Positions 32,353 through 41,876 are shown, counted from the first letter of the stretch. The stretch: DNA of 64,000 nt from Clostridia bacterium (GCA_017432485.1 JAFRJB010000133.1:21375-85374), one strand, 5' to 3'. Program-made: numbers and translations. The notes: generated by a model from the sequence alone, not told the origin.

Positions 32353-33475
32353 TAACAGTGCTACCTCTTACCCGAAACCACCGGAGGTTTTTGAAGCTTA
32401 TAAAAAGGCGATAAAATACTACCATTCAAACCCGGGGAGAGGAGGCTATGATAATGCGTTGCTAACAGCAGAAAAAATCTTTGAAGTCAGAGAAAAGACG
32501 GCAGTTTTTTTCGGCGAAAAACAATGTGAAAATGTTTGTTTTACTGCCAATTGCACACAAGCAATCAATACTGTGATAAAAGGAATTTTAAAAGAGGGGG
32601 ACCACGTGGTCATCTCGGATTTAGAGCATAATGCCGTGCTTAGACCATTGGAAAAATTAAGGCTACAAAGTAAGATAACATACGATACATTTACATCTGA
32701 TTTTTATGATGAGAAAAAAACGATAGAATCTTTTCTCGGTTGTTTAAATGATCATACAAAGTTAGTTTTTTGTACCCACGCTTCCAATGTGTTAGGAGTT
32801 AGCCTGCCGCTTCAAAAAATCGGAAAGATTTGTAAAGAGCGCCGCATTATTTTTGCAGTAGATGCCGCACAGAGCGGGGGAATACTTTTGATGGATAAGC
32901 AGGCGTTTCATATTGATTATTTATGTCTTGCAGCGCACAAAGGTTTATTTGCGCCGATGGGATTAGGTGTATTAATCGGCAACGGTTCCAAACTGGAAAC
33001 GTTGGTTGAAGGCGGGACAGGTTCTCAATCTGCAAATGCCGTTCAGCCTGATTTTATGCCGGACAGGTTGGAAAGCGGCACTGCCAATGTCAGCGGAATT
33101 ATTGCTTTAGGCGCAGGAATTGATTTTATTGATAGAACCGGCAGAGAAAATATACACAAAAGTGAAAAAGATATCATATTGCATATTTATGACAGTTTCT
33201 GCCATTGCAGTGAGATAAATTGTTACGTCAATTATGAGCAATTAGCCCAGTTTTCGCCTGTGTTGTCCTTTAATATTGCAGATGTGCCCGGTGAAATCGT
33301 TGCACAAAAACTTGCTCAACAGGGCATCTGTGTGCGCGCCGGGCTGCACTGTGCACCGTTAGCCCATCGTAAAATCGGCACCGATGCATGCGGTACGGTG
33401 CGTATTTCTCCGTCATTTTTCACAACTGAAAAGGAGATAAATTGTGCAATCAGCTGCATAAAAAAATTGATTTAA
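32339..33475 (+). CDS. Cysteine desulfurase-like aminotransferase class V
   Basis: PLP enzyme of the SufS/CsdA-like group, 378 residues. The N-terminus MIYLDNSATSYPKPPEVFEA is family-specific. The PLP-binding lysine is Lys201 in AAHKGLFAPMG, the Asp/Gln pair precedes it in AVDAAQSGG, and the persulfide cysteine is Cys338 in GLHCAP, close to the invariant TVRIS. It probably mobilises sulfur (or selenium) from cysteine (or selenocysteine) and passes it to the DUF3343 partner encoded immediately upstream with overlap. No SufU, IscU or tRNA-thiolation gene is adjacent, so the sulfur destination is unclear. Confidence 0.88.
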   Translation: MIYLDNSATSYPKPPEVFEAYKKAIKYYHSNPGRGGYDNALLTAEKIFEVREKTAVFFGEKQCENVCFTANCTQAINTVIKGILKEGDHVVISDLEHNAVLRPLEKLRLQSKITYDTFTSDFYDEKKTIESFLGCLNDHTKLVFCTHASNVLGVSLPLQKIGKICKERRIIFAVDAAQSGGILLMDKQAFHIDYLCLAAHKGLFAPMGLGVLIGNGSKLETLVEGGTGSQSANAVQPDFMPDRLESGTANVSGIIALGAGIDFIDRTGRENIHKSEKDIILHIYDSFCHCSEINCYVNYEQLAQFSPVLSFNIADVPGEIVAQKLAQQGICVRAGLHCAPLAHRKIGTDACGTVRISPSFFTTEKEINCAISCIKKLI

Positions 33476-33498
33476 AACTTTTAAATAACATAAAAAAG

Positions 33499-33507
33499 TG
33501 TTATAAT
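33499..33507 (+). promoter_or_regulatory. Extended -10 promoter of the cdaA operon
   Basis: TG-T-TATAAT (33499-33507), 29 nt before the ATG; no good -35 is seen, consistent with an extended -10 element. Confidence 0.5.
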
Positions 33508-33535
33508 ATCAATAACTATATATTTGGGAGATATT

Positions 33536-34405
33536 ATGACTGCTTTATCTTCATTCTTTGATCAAGTGATTGCGGTACTATCCAGCTACCGCCCTGTGCA
33601 GGATACGTTAGATATCCTGCTTGTCACATTAATATTGTATGAATTAATGAAACTCATTCGCAAAACCAGATCGGTGCAAATTGTGAAGGGGCTTGCAATT
33701 TTATTTGTTGTTTATATTGCTGTGATTATTTGCGATATGCCCGTAATGAAGTCGATTTTTGAAACGATTTTTTCAAGTGCCCTTGTTATCATTATCATCC
33801 TTTTTACGCCGGAAATCAGAAATGTGCTGGAGAGAATGGGTAGAACATCCGTATTTAAGATTTTTTCACAAAAGCAATATTCCGGCGCTTCTACCGTAAA
33901 CGCCATTAATGCCGTGTGCAGCGCCTGCTCGGAAATGAGTGATGATAAAATCGGCGCACTTATTGTGTTTGAAAGAAAATCCATGCTTGGCGAAGTGATG
34001 AAAACCGGCACAAAAATCAATGCGGATGTCAGCTCGGCTTTAATAAGAAATATTTTTTATCCGAAGTCACCACTGCATGACGGTGCGCTTGTCATCAGTT
34101 CCGGAAAGGCTGCCAGTGCCGGCTGTATTCTGCCTTTGACCGATACCAGAAATATGGATTCTAAGTTCGGTACCAGGCATAGGGCTGCGGTGGGCATCAC
34201 CGAACAGTCCGATGCGGCGGTCGTTGTTGTCAGCGAAGAAACAGGTGCTATTTCCTTTGTCAACCGTGGCAGAATTGAGCATGATGTCACTTCTGCCGAA
34301 TTAAGAGAATGCTTGCTCAAAGCGCTTAATATTGAAAACAACGAGGAAAAGAAAACACTGTTCTCGTCTTTAAAATCAAAGAAAGGCGGGAAAAAAGATG
34401 AATAA
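33536..34405 (+). CDS. cdaA: Diadenylate cyclase CdaA
   Basis: Membrane enzyme that makes cyclic di-AMP from two ATP, a messenger controlling potassium, osmolytes and cell-wall homeostasis. Three transmembrane helices cover about residues 10-85. The DAC domain follows with the catalytic DGA motif in SPLHDGALVIS (Asp182) and the nucleotide-binding RHR in FGTRHRAAVG. A frame opens at TTG 33524, but GGGAG at 33526-33530 lies just before ATG 33536. It overlaps cdaR by 8 nt. The usual third operon gene, glmM, is not present here. Confidence 0.95.
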   Translation: MTALSSFFDQVIAVLSSYRPVQDTLDILLVTLILYELMKLIRKTRSVQIVKGLAILFVVYIAVIICDMPVMKSIFETIFSSALVIIIILFTPEIRNVLERMGRTSVFKIFSQKQYSGASTVNAINAVCSACSEMSDDKIGALIVFERKSMLGEVMKTGTKINADVSSALIRNIFYPKSPLHDGALVISSGKAASAGCILPLTDTRNMDSKFGTRHRAAVGITEQSDAAVVVVSEETGAISFVNRGRIEHDVTSAELRECLLKALNIENNEEKKTLFSSLKSKKGGKKDE

Positions 34406-35654
34406 AATTAAAAAATTCAGTTTAGGTGCACTGTTTGACAACAACAAGTTTGTGCTCGTTGTTTCACTGATTTTAGCTTTTGCGATTTGGCTTGGCTATT
34501 CCATGTATGGCGGTGAGCAGCAGGAGAAAAGCATTGAAGTGCCCATTCAAATGGACTCTATGACAGTGCCAAAACAGTTTAATTTACAGCAGTTCGGCGA
34601 ATATTCAAATTCTGCCGTTACGGTTACGATTGTGGGTAAAAAAGCCGTTATCGGTACAGTAAATGTCGACGACATAAAAGTGACTGCATCTACGCTGGAT
34701 GTCAATACGGCGGGCAAACACACTTTGCCGCTTTCCGTTTCAATTGACAGCACAAAAGACTTCCAAATTCTAAGCACTAACACGCTTTCCGTGGAAGTGT
34801 ATTTTGACACCTATAAGGAAGTGAAAGTCGCCGTAACGCCCGACTTATCGACTGAGCCTTCCGTGCCCTCGGGATATGAGTTAGGCACTGTCATTTTGTC
34901 GGAAGATAAGCTGTTGGCACATGGTCCTTCGACAGAGGTCTCCAAGATTGACAAAATACTTGCCAAAGCGGAGATTGATGAGAAACTAACTAAGACCAAA
35001 ACATATGAAGCAACGATTGTTGCCATCGACCAGTACGGTAATGAAATTCAAAATATTGAAATTGATAAATCCGATGATTTTACCATTACCATACCGGTAT
35101 TTAAGTTGGCAAACCTGCCTGTCAGTGTTGAGTTCACCAATATGCCTGACGGCATCTCAATCGATGATTTGGATGTGCATTACTCTGTCAATAATATGAA
35201 TATTGCAGGCGAAGCGGCAACGATTGATAAAATGAAAAGTGTTGTTATCGGAACGATTGATTTTTCTGAACTGAACAACACTAAGAATTCGTTCAATTTT
35301 GATGTCTCTTCGCTGGCGGGTATTGTTGTCAAGAGCAAGATCAGTTCCATCGATGTGGGTGTGGATTTATCTTCGTTTAAATCGAAAGACATCACTTTAC
35401 CGGCTTCTAAAATCGAGATAGTGAATGCGACTGCTTTTAATGCAAAAGTAACAGATGCTGAATTTACAGTAACCGTTGCGGGATTAACCGATACGGTAGA
35501 TGATATTTCGGCTTCTGATATTTCGGCAATTGTAAAGGTGGATGACAATGTCAAAGCCGGCAAAAATCAAAAAATGGAAGTGACTGTTAAAGTTAACAAC
35601 GGGGAAGGAATATGGGTGACAGGCTCGTATTATATTAAAGCCGATATCGCATAA
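34398..35654 (+). CDS. cdaR: YbbR-domain protein, c-di-AMP synthase regulator CdaR
   Basis: A membrane-anchored protein with one N-terminal transmembrane helix (FVLVVSLILAFAIWLGYSMY, about 16-36). It carries about four extracellular YbbR-type repeats of 80-90 residues each; repeat junctions are visible at EVYFDTYKEVKVAV and TIPVFKLANLPVSVEF. YbbR proteins bind CdaA and adjust its activity in characterised Bacillota. The 8-nt overlap with cdaA and GGCGGGAA before the ATG support co-translation. The length, 418 residues, is ordinary. A terminator follows. Confidence 0.9.
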   Translation: MNKIKKFSLGALFDNNKFVLVVSLILAFAIWLGYSMYGGEQQEKSIEVPIQMDSMTVPKQFNLQQFGEYSNSAVTVTIVGKKAVIGTVNVDDIKVTASTLDVNTAGKHTLPLSVSIDSTKDFQILSTNTLSVEVYFDTYKEVKVAVTPDLSTEPSVPSGYELGTVILSEDKLLAHGPSTEVSKIDKILAKAEIDEKLTKTKTYEATIVAIDQYGNEIQNIEIDKSDDFTITIPVFKLANLPVSVEFTNMPDGISIDDLDVHYSVNNMNIAGEAATIDKMKSVVIGTIDFSELNNTKNSFNFDVSSLAGIVVKSKISSIDVGVDLSSFKSKDITLPASKIEIVNATAFNAKVTDAEFTVTVAGLTDTVDDISASDISAIVKVDDNVKAGKNQKMEVTVKVNNGEGIWVTGSYYIKADIA

Positions 35655-35666
35655 TTCGTTTATTTT

Positions 35667-35697
35667 AAACACCGAGATTGTTTCTCGGTGTTTTTTT
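35667..35697 (+). terminator. Intrinsic terminator after cdaR
   Basis: AAACACCGAG (35667-35676) pairs with CTCGGTGTTT (35684-35693), with a 7-nt loop and seven T in all. Confidence 0.88.
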
Positions 35698-35729
35698 GTT
35701 GCTGTAAGTTATAAATATTAATAATAATC

Positions 35730-35757
35730 TTGATTTTTATACTTCTTATGTTATAAT
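35730..35757 (+). promoter_or_regulatory. Promoter of the propeller-like protein and two-component operon
   Basis: -35 TTGATT (35730-35735), 16-nt spacer, -10 TATAAT (35752-35757). Confidence 0.7.
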
Positions 35758-35793
35758 ATATTTTAATAATATTAAAATAGGAGGAAAAGGCTT

Positions 35794-37095
35794 TTGAAAT
35801 TGAGAGTACGCCAGGCAATATATGCTATTTTGGCAGTTGCTGCATTTGCATTGCTGATTATTGTCATTACCAATTCTCAATCCCCCGAAAGTTTGATGAA
35901 TCCTCCCGAAGCGGCAGGCGATTATAAAAACATTCAAAATGTCATCGAGAAGTCTTTGGGCGATGGTATTATTTTGAAAGCACCAAACGAAGGTGAGTAT
36001 ACCACTTCCATTACGTATTTGGATTTGAATACCGATGGTGAAAACGATGCGGTTGCTTTTTACCGCATAAAAAATGATGATACTTCGGCAATCTATATGA
36101 GTGTACTGCTCAAAAGCGATTCGAAGTGGCTGGCAAGCGAACCGATAAAGGGAAAGGGTAACGATGTCTTGGAGTTTTCTTTCGGCGATTTAAATTATGA
36201 TTCCGTTCCCGAAATCGTCGTCGGTTGGAATATGTTTGACAGCAAAGATAATAACACTTTGAGTGTATACGGAGTCAGCAACAAAAATGGCGAAACCCAA
36301 GTCGAAACCTGTGACTCTGTTATTTATACAAAAATGTGCGTAGCGGATGTATGTGCAGAAGGCAGAAACGAAATTCTTTTGATTAAGAATACATTTAACG
36401 ATGAAACAAGCCCTGCAACCGCAACGGTGTATGAATTTGTAGATAATAAGTTAAAAGTTATTGATACGGCACAGCTCGTGGCTGCAGTGAGTGATTACAG
36501 GCAGCTTCAGCTACAGAATGTCAGCGGTACCAACGTGTTCTATTTAGATGGCGTAGTTGAAGCCGAGAATATGATAACGGAAATCATTTATTGGAACAAA
36601 ACCGCCGCAGCTCTTGAAAACCCGACTTATGCCAAAGAGGCACAAGAGGTTGTTTCCTACAGAGAAGGAACTGTTTGCTCAAGCGATATCAATAATGACG
36701 GTATTATCGAAATACCTTTTGCTGCCGGAAAAGCCGCTGAGCAGTATGTGGAATTAACCGACTGGAAACAGTTTGAGTTTAAAGATTATGTCAATATAGC
36801 AAGCGGTATTTGCTCCGATGAATTGGTTTTTGTTTATCCGCAACAGTGGGAAAATGCGGTTGCGGTCAGTCATAAGGGAAAGGTGTGGTCATTCTATGAT
36901 ATACGCAGCGGCGAACCGGAGAAACTTTTTGATTTAGTCGTATCGGATATTTCAGAATGGCAAACACTCAGTAAGCAATATGATAAGCTGACAATTTATT
37001 ACGGAACGATATACGGTGTGAAATTGATTTCTTCCGATTCCGATTTATCCCTTTCAAAAAATGAAATTACAGATTGTATTATAAATAATCGTTAG
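35794..37095 (+). CDS. Membrane-anchored extracellular protein with FG-GAP/VCBS-like motifs
   Basis: A TTG start is supported by AGGAGG (35779-35784). The N-terminus is a signal anchor (IYAILAVAAFALLIIVIT, about 9-27) without a lipobox. The extracellular part contains spaced DxNxDG-like strands typical of integrin-alpha/FG-GAP beta-propeller blades: YLDLNTDGENDAVAF, FGDLNYDSVPEIVVGW and SDINNDGIIEIPFA. These could bind calcium. Function is not known. It is the first gene of an apparent operon with a response regulator (9 nt downstream) and a histidine kinase, so it may be an accessory sensor or a target of that system. Confidence 0.75.
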   Translation: MKLRVRQAIYAILAVAAFALLIIVITNSQSPESLMNPPEAAGDYKNIQNVIEKSLGDGIILKAPNEGEYTTSITYLDLNTDGENDAVAFYRIKNDDTSAIYMSVLLKSDSKWLASEPIKGKGNDVLEFSFGDLNYDSVPEIVVGWNMFDSKDNNTLSVYGVSNKNGETQVETCDSVIYTKMCVADVCAEGRNEILLIKNTFNDETSPATATVYEFVDNKLKVIDTAQLVAAVSDYRQLQLQNVSGTNVFYLDGVVEAENMITEIIYWNKTAAALENPTYAKEAQEVVSYREGTVCSSDINNDGIIEIPFAAGKAAEQYVELTDWKQFEFKDYVNIASGICSDELVFVYPQQWENAVAVSHKGKVWSFYDIRSGEPEKLFDLVVSDISEWQTLSKQYDKLTIYYGTIYGVKLISSDSDLSLSKNEITDCIINNR

Positions 37096-37104
37096 GAGGT
37101 TCAT

Positions 37105-37797
37105 ATGAAAAGAGTTTTAGTAGCGGAAGATGAAGCGACCATTCGAGATTTTATAGTTATTAACCTGAAAAGAGGCGGTTACCAAACTGCCGAGGCTTCC
37201 AACGGAAAAGAGGCTTTGGAACTATATGAAAGTGCAGGCGGTGATTTTGATGTTGCCATTTTAGATATTATGATGCCGGAAATGGACGGATTGGCTTTGT
37301 GTAAAGAGCTCAGAAAGCGTTCACCGGGAATCGGCATTATTTTTCTGACCGCCAAAACACAGGAGATTGATAAAGTAACCGGTTTGATGGTGGGTGCCGA
37401 TGATTATGTCACCAAACCTTTTTCACCTGCCGAATTAATGGCAAGGGTGGATGTGTTGTACCGCAGAGTGAGTATGAATGCTGCTCCGGCTTCCGATGAA
37501 GATGAAATTACTTTGGGCAGATTTACGCTCAACACAAAGAACCGCACTTTTACCAAAGACGGAAATCCCATTGTATTAACCCAAGTGGAATTCCAAATGA
37601 TGGAGTATTTTTTCAAAAACCCCGACGCGGCGTTAGATAGAGATGATATTTTAGAGAAAATTTGGGGTCACGGCTTTTATGGCGACAAGATTGTGGATGT
37701 TAACATTCGCCGCTTGCGCATGAAAGTGGAAGACGATCCCTCCAACCCGCAACATTTAATGACAGTTTGGGGATTAGGCTATAAGTGGATTAAGTGA
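37105..37797 (+). CDS. OmpR/PhoB-family response regulator
   Basis: The receiver domain (1-120) has the acidic pocket EDE (residues 8-10), phospho-acceptor Asp54 in AILDIMMPEMDG, Thr82 and Lys104 in DDYVTKPF. The winged-helix DNA-binding domain (about 130-230) shows LTQVEFQMMEYF and VDVNIRRLRMKVE, with the GLGYKW ending usual for PhoB-type regulators. AGGAGG is 5 nt before the ATG. The stop overlaps the kinase start by 3 nt. Target genes cannot be read from this window. Confidence 0.94.
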   Translation: MKRVLVAEDEATIRDFIVINLKRGGYQTAEASNGKEALELYESAGGDFDVAILDIMMPEMDGLALCKELRKRSPGIGIIFLTAKTQEIDKVTGLMVGADDYVTKPFSPAELMARVDVLYRRVSMNAAPASDEDEITLGRFTLNTKNRTFTKDGNPIVLTQVEFQMMEYFFKNPDAALDRDDILEKIWGHGFYGDKIVDVNIRRLRMKVEDDPSNPQHLMTVWGLGYKWIK

Positions 37798-39272
37798 GTG
37801 AGGATTTGCAAGAATTAAAGTCTACAAAAAAACTGAATTTAAGCAAAAAGATTGAGCAAACACTGCACCCCGTTTCTTTGGAAACGCGCTGGGAAAAAAC
37901 CGCTTTGATTGCCGTGCTTGTATTTATTGTGATTTTTTCCGTGGCATTAACGGTTATTATTAACATGTTTTATACCAATGCTGTTAGAGAGCGTATCAAC
38001 TCTTTACATACCGATACGGTGGATGCTTACTTTTCTTCTTACACAGATTCGGAAAGTTCTTTTACCAACGGGGCGATACAGTTTACCAATAATTTTCGCT
38101 ATTCCGACAAAATGGAGGTTTGGATTATTTCCGCAGCAGGAAAACCGCTCATTTCTTCAAGCGGCCTTTTGATTGATAATGCTGTCAAAATGCCGGACTA
38201 TGAGTTAGCTCTTAATTCCGCCGAAGGCAGAGGTGAGTGGAAAGGAAAAATGAACGGTTCCGAGTCGGTGATGGCAGTGACCAACCTTCTTGAGAACGAA
38301 AATGGTGAACGTATTGGTGCAGTCAGGTATATTACATCATTAACAAAGCTTAACACACAAGTATTTTTAATTATGCTTTCGGTTATCTTTTTGATTATTT
38401 GTGTGGCGGCGTTGTTGTTCTCTTTTAATAAGTCCTTTATACGTTCCGTTACTTCGCCTATTAAAGCGCTTAAAGATACGGCAGCTTCGATTGCGAAGGG
38501 CGATTTTGATGTTAAACCCGAATACAACCGTAAGGATGAAATCGGAGAGTTGTATGACTCCATGGGGTACATGGCAACAGAGCTGGGCAGAATTGATAAG
38601 ATGAAAAATGAATTCATCACCACCGTTTCCCATGAGTTGCGTACACCGTTGACTGCCATCGGCGGTTGGGGAGAGACCCTCATCAGTATGGAAGATGTTG
38701 ACCCGGAACTGAACAAAAAAGGGTTGCAGGTTATTGTCAATGAGTCGGAGCGATTGAAAGGCTTAGTGGAGGAACTGCTTGATTTTTCCAGAGTGCAGCA
38801 AGACACCTTCATTTTAAAGAAAGAGCCGATTGATGTGCTTGCGGAGCTTGATGAAATTGCACTGGTGTTTGGTGAAACCGCGCGCAGAGACGGTAAACAG
38901 TTTCTCTATGATGCACCGGATATCCCGGCAATGTGTAAGGGGGATGCCGATAGGATTAAGCAGGCATTTGTCAATGTTATCGGCAACGCAATTAAGTATA
39001 CCGATGAAGGCGGTTTAATTGATATTCACGCTAACATTGTAGACGAGGAACTCGTTATCTTTGTCAGAGATAACGGTTGCGGCATTTCCGAAGAAGATTT
39101 ACCGCGCGTGAAAGAAAAGTTCTTTAAAGCCAATGACAGGGTGCACGGCAACGGCATCGGCTTGGCTGTGGCAGATGAAATCATTGTTCGCCATGGCGGC
39201 ACATTGGATATTAAAAGTACACTCGGAGAGGGCACGATTGTTAAAATCACCCTGCCTCTGGGTTTAGATTAG
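37794..39272 (+). CDS. Sensor histidine kinase
   Basis: Two transmembrane helices (about 38-60 and 190-212) bound an extracellular sensor of about 130 residues. A HAMP domain (SFIRSVTSPIKALKDTA) follows. The dimerisation domain carries phospho-acceptor His280 in TTVSHELRTPLTAI. The ATPase domain has N-box VNVIGNAIKYTDEGG, G1 DNGCGISEEDL and G2 GNGIGLAVADEI. The start is GTG 37794, overlapping the regulator stop; the ribosome-binding site is weak, so coupled translation is likely. It forms a cognate pair with the preceding regulator. Confidence 0.93.
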   Translation: MSEDLQELKSTKKLNLSKKIEQTLHPVSLETRWEKTALIAVLVFIVIFSVALTVIINMFYTNAVRERINSLHTDTVDAYFSSYTDSESSFTNGAIQFTNNFRYSDKMEVWIISAAGKPLISSSGLLIDNAVKMPDYELALNSAEGRGEWKGKMNGSESVMAVTNLLENENGERIGAVRYITSLTKLNTQVFLIMLSVIFLIICVAALLFSFNKSFIRSVTSPIKALKDTAASIAKGDFDVKPEYNRKDEIGELYDSMGYMATELGRIDKMKNEFITTVSHELRTPLTAIGGWGETLISMEDVDPELNKKGLQVIVNESERLKGLVEELLDFSRVQQDTFILKKEPIDVLAELDEIALVFGETARRDGKQFLYDAPDIPAMCKGDADRIKQAFVNVIGNAIKYTDEGGLIDIHANIVDEELVIFVRDNGCGISEEDLPRVKEKFFKANDRVHGNGIGLAVADEIIVRHGGTLDIKSTLGEGTIVKITLPLGLD

Positions 39273-39281
39273 AGGATGTGT

Positions 39282-40349
39282 ATGAAAAAGCAACAAGAAT
39301 GTGAGGTTCTCAGAAAGACCTCTGTGGGCGGCGAAGCCTTAATTGAAGGCATAATGATGCGTGGACCGAAAGGCAGCGCAGTCGCTTGCCGCCTGCCTGA
39401 CGGCACGGTGGAAACCGAGTTTATTGATTACAAACCCATTTCCGCCAAAACCAAATTTTTTAAAGTGCCGATTATTCGCGGTTTTGTCAATTTTATTGAT
39501 TCGATGCTCTTGGGCTATAAAGCGATGATGCTCAGCGCCGAAAAGCAGGGGATTGATGATGACATTAACGAGGAAGAGTTATCTAAGTTCGATAAATGGT
39601 TAGTCAAGCATTTTGGCGATAAAGTGATGAGTATTGTCTCAACGGTCGGCATGGTGCTCGGTTTATTACTTGCCTTTGTGCTGTTTTTCTGGATGCCGAC
39701 TTTCCTGTTTCAGGCAATCAGTGTAGGCGCGGCAAAAGGCTTTGGCTGGATGTTCCAAAACTTCGGCTTACTCTTTTCAAAAGGCGATGTCATCAATAGC
39801 ATACTGGCCGCTTCCGCGTTAGCACCGTTTAAAGCACTGTTTGAAGGTGTGCTGAGAATGATAATTTTTATTCTTTACATTCTTTTAATTTCAAGAATGA
39901 AAGATATTCAGCGTGTCTTTCAGTACCACGGTGCCGAGCACAAGACAATTTTCTGTTATGAAAAAGGCTTGCCGCTGACAGTGGAAAATGTCAAAAAGCA
40001 AATCAGGTTTCACCCGCGCTGCGGCACAAGCTTTATCTTTATGATATTGATTGTCAGTATTATTTTTTCTACCATTCTTTCGTATGTGATGCCTGATTTT
40101 ATCGTGCAGACCAGAATGCTGTGGATAGCGATTAAGATATTACTGCTGCCGTTTATGATGGGCATCGGTTATGAACTGATTAAGTATGCGGGAAAGCATG
40201 ACAACATCTTAGTTCGAATTGTTTCCGCACCCGGGCTTTGGATGCAGCGATTGACCACCAAAGAACCCTCGGAGGATGCCATCATCGAAATCGGCATTGC
40301 ATCCCTGCAGGCGGTGATTACCGATAACCCTGAGGATGACAGCATATGA
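39282..40349 (+). CDS. DUF1385 membrane protein (YqhQ family)
   Basis: A conserved Bacillota protein of unknown biochemical function, 355 residues. Hallmarks are VGGEALIEGIMMRGPKGSA at the N-terminus, and FQYHGAEHKTIFCYE with FHPRCGTSFIFM in the middle. Four or five transmembrane helices occur between about residues 120 and 300. The frame opens at ATG 39276, but AGAGG (39271-39275) touches that codon and suits ATG 39282 better. The gene commonly stands next to prmC in Clostridia, as here, where the stop overlaps the prmC start by four bases. Confidence 0.9.
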   Translation: MKKQQECEVLRKTSVGGEALIEGIMMRGPKGSAVACRLPDGTVETEFIDYKPISAKTKFFKVPIIRGFVNFIDSMLLGYKAMMLSAEKQGIDDDINEEELSKFDKWLVKHFGDKVMSIVSTVGMVLGLLLAFVLFFWMPTFLFQAISVGAAKGFGWMFQNFGLLFSKGDVINSILAASALAPFKALFEGVLRMIIFILYILLISRMKDIQRVFQYHGAEHKTIFCYEKGLPLTVENVKKQIRFHPRCGTSFIFMILIVSIIFSTILSYVMPDFIVQTRMLWIAIKILLLPFMMGIGYELIKYAGKHDNILVRIVSAPGLWMQRLTTKEPSEDAIIEIGIASLQAVITDNPEDDSI

Positions 40350-41173
40350 GAGCAGGCGAACTTGCCAAAGCGCTTACCGAGCGCTTATCACCGGTGAGTG
40401 ATTGCGCTGATTTTGAAGCGAGGTGCTTATTGCAGCACTTTTGCAGTTTGACTTTGAGTGATATCTATCTCGATAAAGAGGTAGAGCGCATCCCCGAAGA
40501 AGCGCTTGAAACAGCTGTCGAGCAGCGCTTAGCGCACCGACCGCTGCAATACATTTTAGGCAAGTGGGAATTTATGGGCAACCCTTTCATTGTAAATGAA
40601 AACGTGCTCATTCCGCGACCGGAAACGGAATTGCTTGTCGAATGCCTGCTTGATAGCATTCAACAAAGCTCTGTTGTGTATGACCTTTGCAGCGGCAGCG
40701 GCTGTGTGGCAATCAGTGTTGCTAAGCTCACCGGCGCAAAAGTGTATGCCGTTGAAAAATACCCGCAGGCGCTCGAAGTGCTACAAAAGAACATTGCACT
40801 CAACAGCGCCGAAACGCTCGAGGCTTTGCAATGGGATATCACCCAAGCACCCGGTGCAGATTGGGAAAAAGCCGATTGTATTCTTTCCAACCCGCCATAT
40901 ATTGAAGATGCTGTAGTCAAAACCCTGCAGACGGAAGTGCAGCAAGAACCCTTTGCGGCACTGGCAGGCGGGGAAGACGGATTGGATTTTTACCGCGCGA
41001 TTGCTTCAAACTATACCGATTTGCTCAAACCGGGCGGCTGGTTGGCTCTTGAAATCGGTGAAGGGCAGGAAAGCGCACTCAAAGAAATATTTAAGGATTT
41101 GCGCTATGTGCGCACAGTCAGTGACTATAATAACATAGCAAGAATTGTGATTTTCAGAAAGGAACAGCAATGA
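40346..41173 (+). CDS. prmC: Release factor glutamine N5-methyltransferase
   Basis: Methylates the GGQ glutamine of peptide-chain release factors. The N-terminal helical domain is short, then VLIPRPETELLVE leads to SAM motif I (VYDLCSGSGCVAISVA) and the catalytic NPPY motif in ILSNPPYIEDAV. The length (275) is ordinary. The ATG overlaps the DUF1385 stop, and the stop overlaps the next start by four bases. The prfA gene often found nearby is absent from this window. Confidence 0.95.
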   Translation: MRAGELAKALTERLSPVSDCADFEARCLLQHFCSLTLSDIYLDKEVERIPEEALETAVEQRLAHRPLQYILGKWEFMGNPFIVNENVLIPRPETELLVECLLDSIQQSSVVYDLCSGSGCVAISVAKLTGAKVYAVEKYPQALEVLQKNIALNSAETLEALQWDITQAPGADWEKADCILSNPPYIEDAVVKTLQTEVQQEPFAALAGGEDGLDFYRAIASNYTDLLKPGGWLALEIGEGQESALKEIFKDLRYVRTVSDYNNIARIVIFRKEQQ

Positions 41174-41868
41174 TTATATCCTATCTTTTATCCGGCGATT
41201 TCAAAACAGCACTGATTAACTTGCTGGTATTGGCGTTTGTCGTGTTCTGCATCAATCCAGTGCATGAATATGCCCACGCGTTAGCAGCGTATAAACTCGG
41301 TGATAACACTGCCAAGAACGCAGGCAGGCTCACGATGAATCCGTTGGCATCTTTTGATTTGTTCGGTACGTTAATGTTTTTACTTGTCGGTATCGGTTGG
41401 GCGAAGCCTGTGCCGATTAATCCGCGCAATTTTACAAAGACCTCGCGAAAAGTCGGTACCGTGATTACGGCGGCAGCAGGACCCTTCTCGAATTTGCTGG
41501 TGGCCTTTCTGAGTGCACTGGTCATTGGCGCAATATATAAATTTGCACCGCATACCGATATGTGGGTGACAATCGTACAGGCATGTGCCGTGCTCATTCA
41601 AATTAATGTGGTGCTTGCTGTCTTCAACTTGATCCCGATTCCGCCGCTTGACGGTTCACGTATTGCAGCCGGATTATTGCCGGATAGAATTTATTTTAAA
41701 ATTTTTCAATATGATCGTTTTATCCGCAACGGATTAATGGGCTTTATGCTTTTAGCGATGATTTTAAATCGCTTTAACATTGATTTATTCTACCCGATTC
41801 ATTGGTTGGAAAGTGTAATTACAAACGGATTTATTAACTTGGCATTTCTTATCTTTGGTGTGAAATAG
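41170..41868 (+). CDS. Site-2 protease family membrane metallopeptidase (M50)
   Basis: A polytopic membrane protein of 232 residues. The zinc-binding HExxH motif is HEYAH in the first half (NPVHEYAHALAAYKLGD), and the third ligand lies in LIPIPPLDGSRI. KPVPINPRNF between them is typical of this subgroup. It may cut transmembrane helices in regulated proteolysis. Its position immediately upstream of scpA-scpB is common in Clostridia, but no substrate is suggested by the neighbours. Confidence 0.9.
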   Translation: MIISYLLSGDFKTALINLLVLAFVVFCINPVHEYAHALAAYKLGDNTAKNAGRLTMNPLASFDLFGTLMFLLVGIGWAKPVPINPRNFTKTSRKVGTVITAAAGPFSNLLVAFLSALVIGAIYKFAPHTDMWVTIVQACAVLIQINVVLAVFNLIPIPPLDGSRIAAGLLPDRIYFKIFQYDRFIRNGLMGFMLLAMILNRFNIDLFYPIHWLESVITNGFINLAFLIFGVK

Positions 41869-41876
41869 GGGACTAT

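Noticed and set aside
40346..41173. DNA adenine methyltransferase
   Set aside because: The NPPY motif alone could suggest it, but the N-terminal domain and VLIPRPETELLVE identify PrmC.
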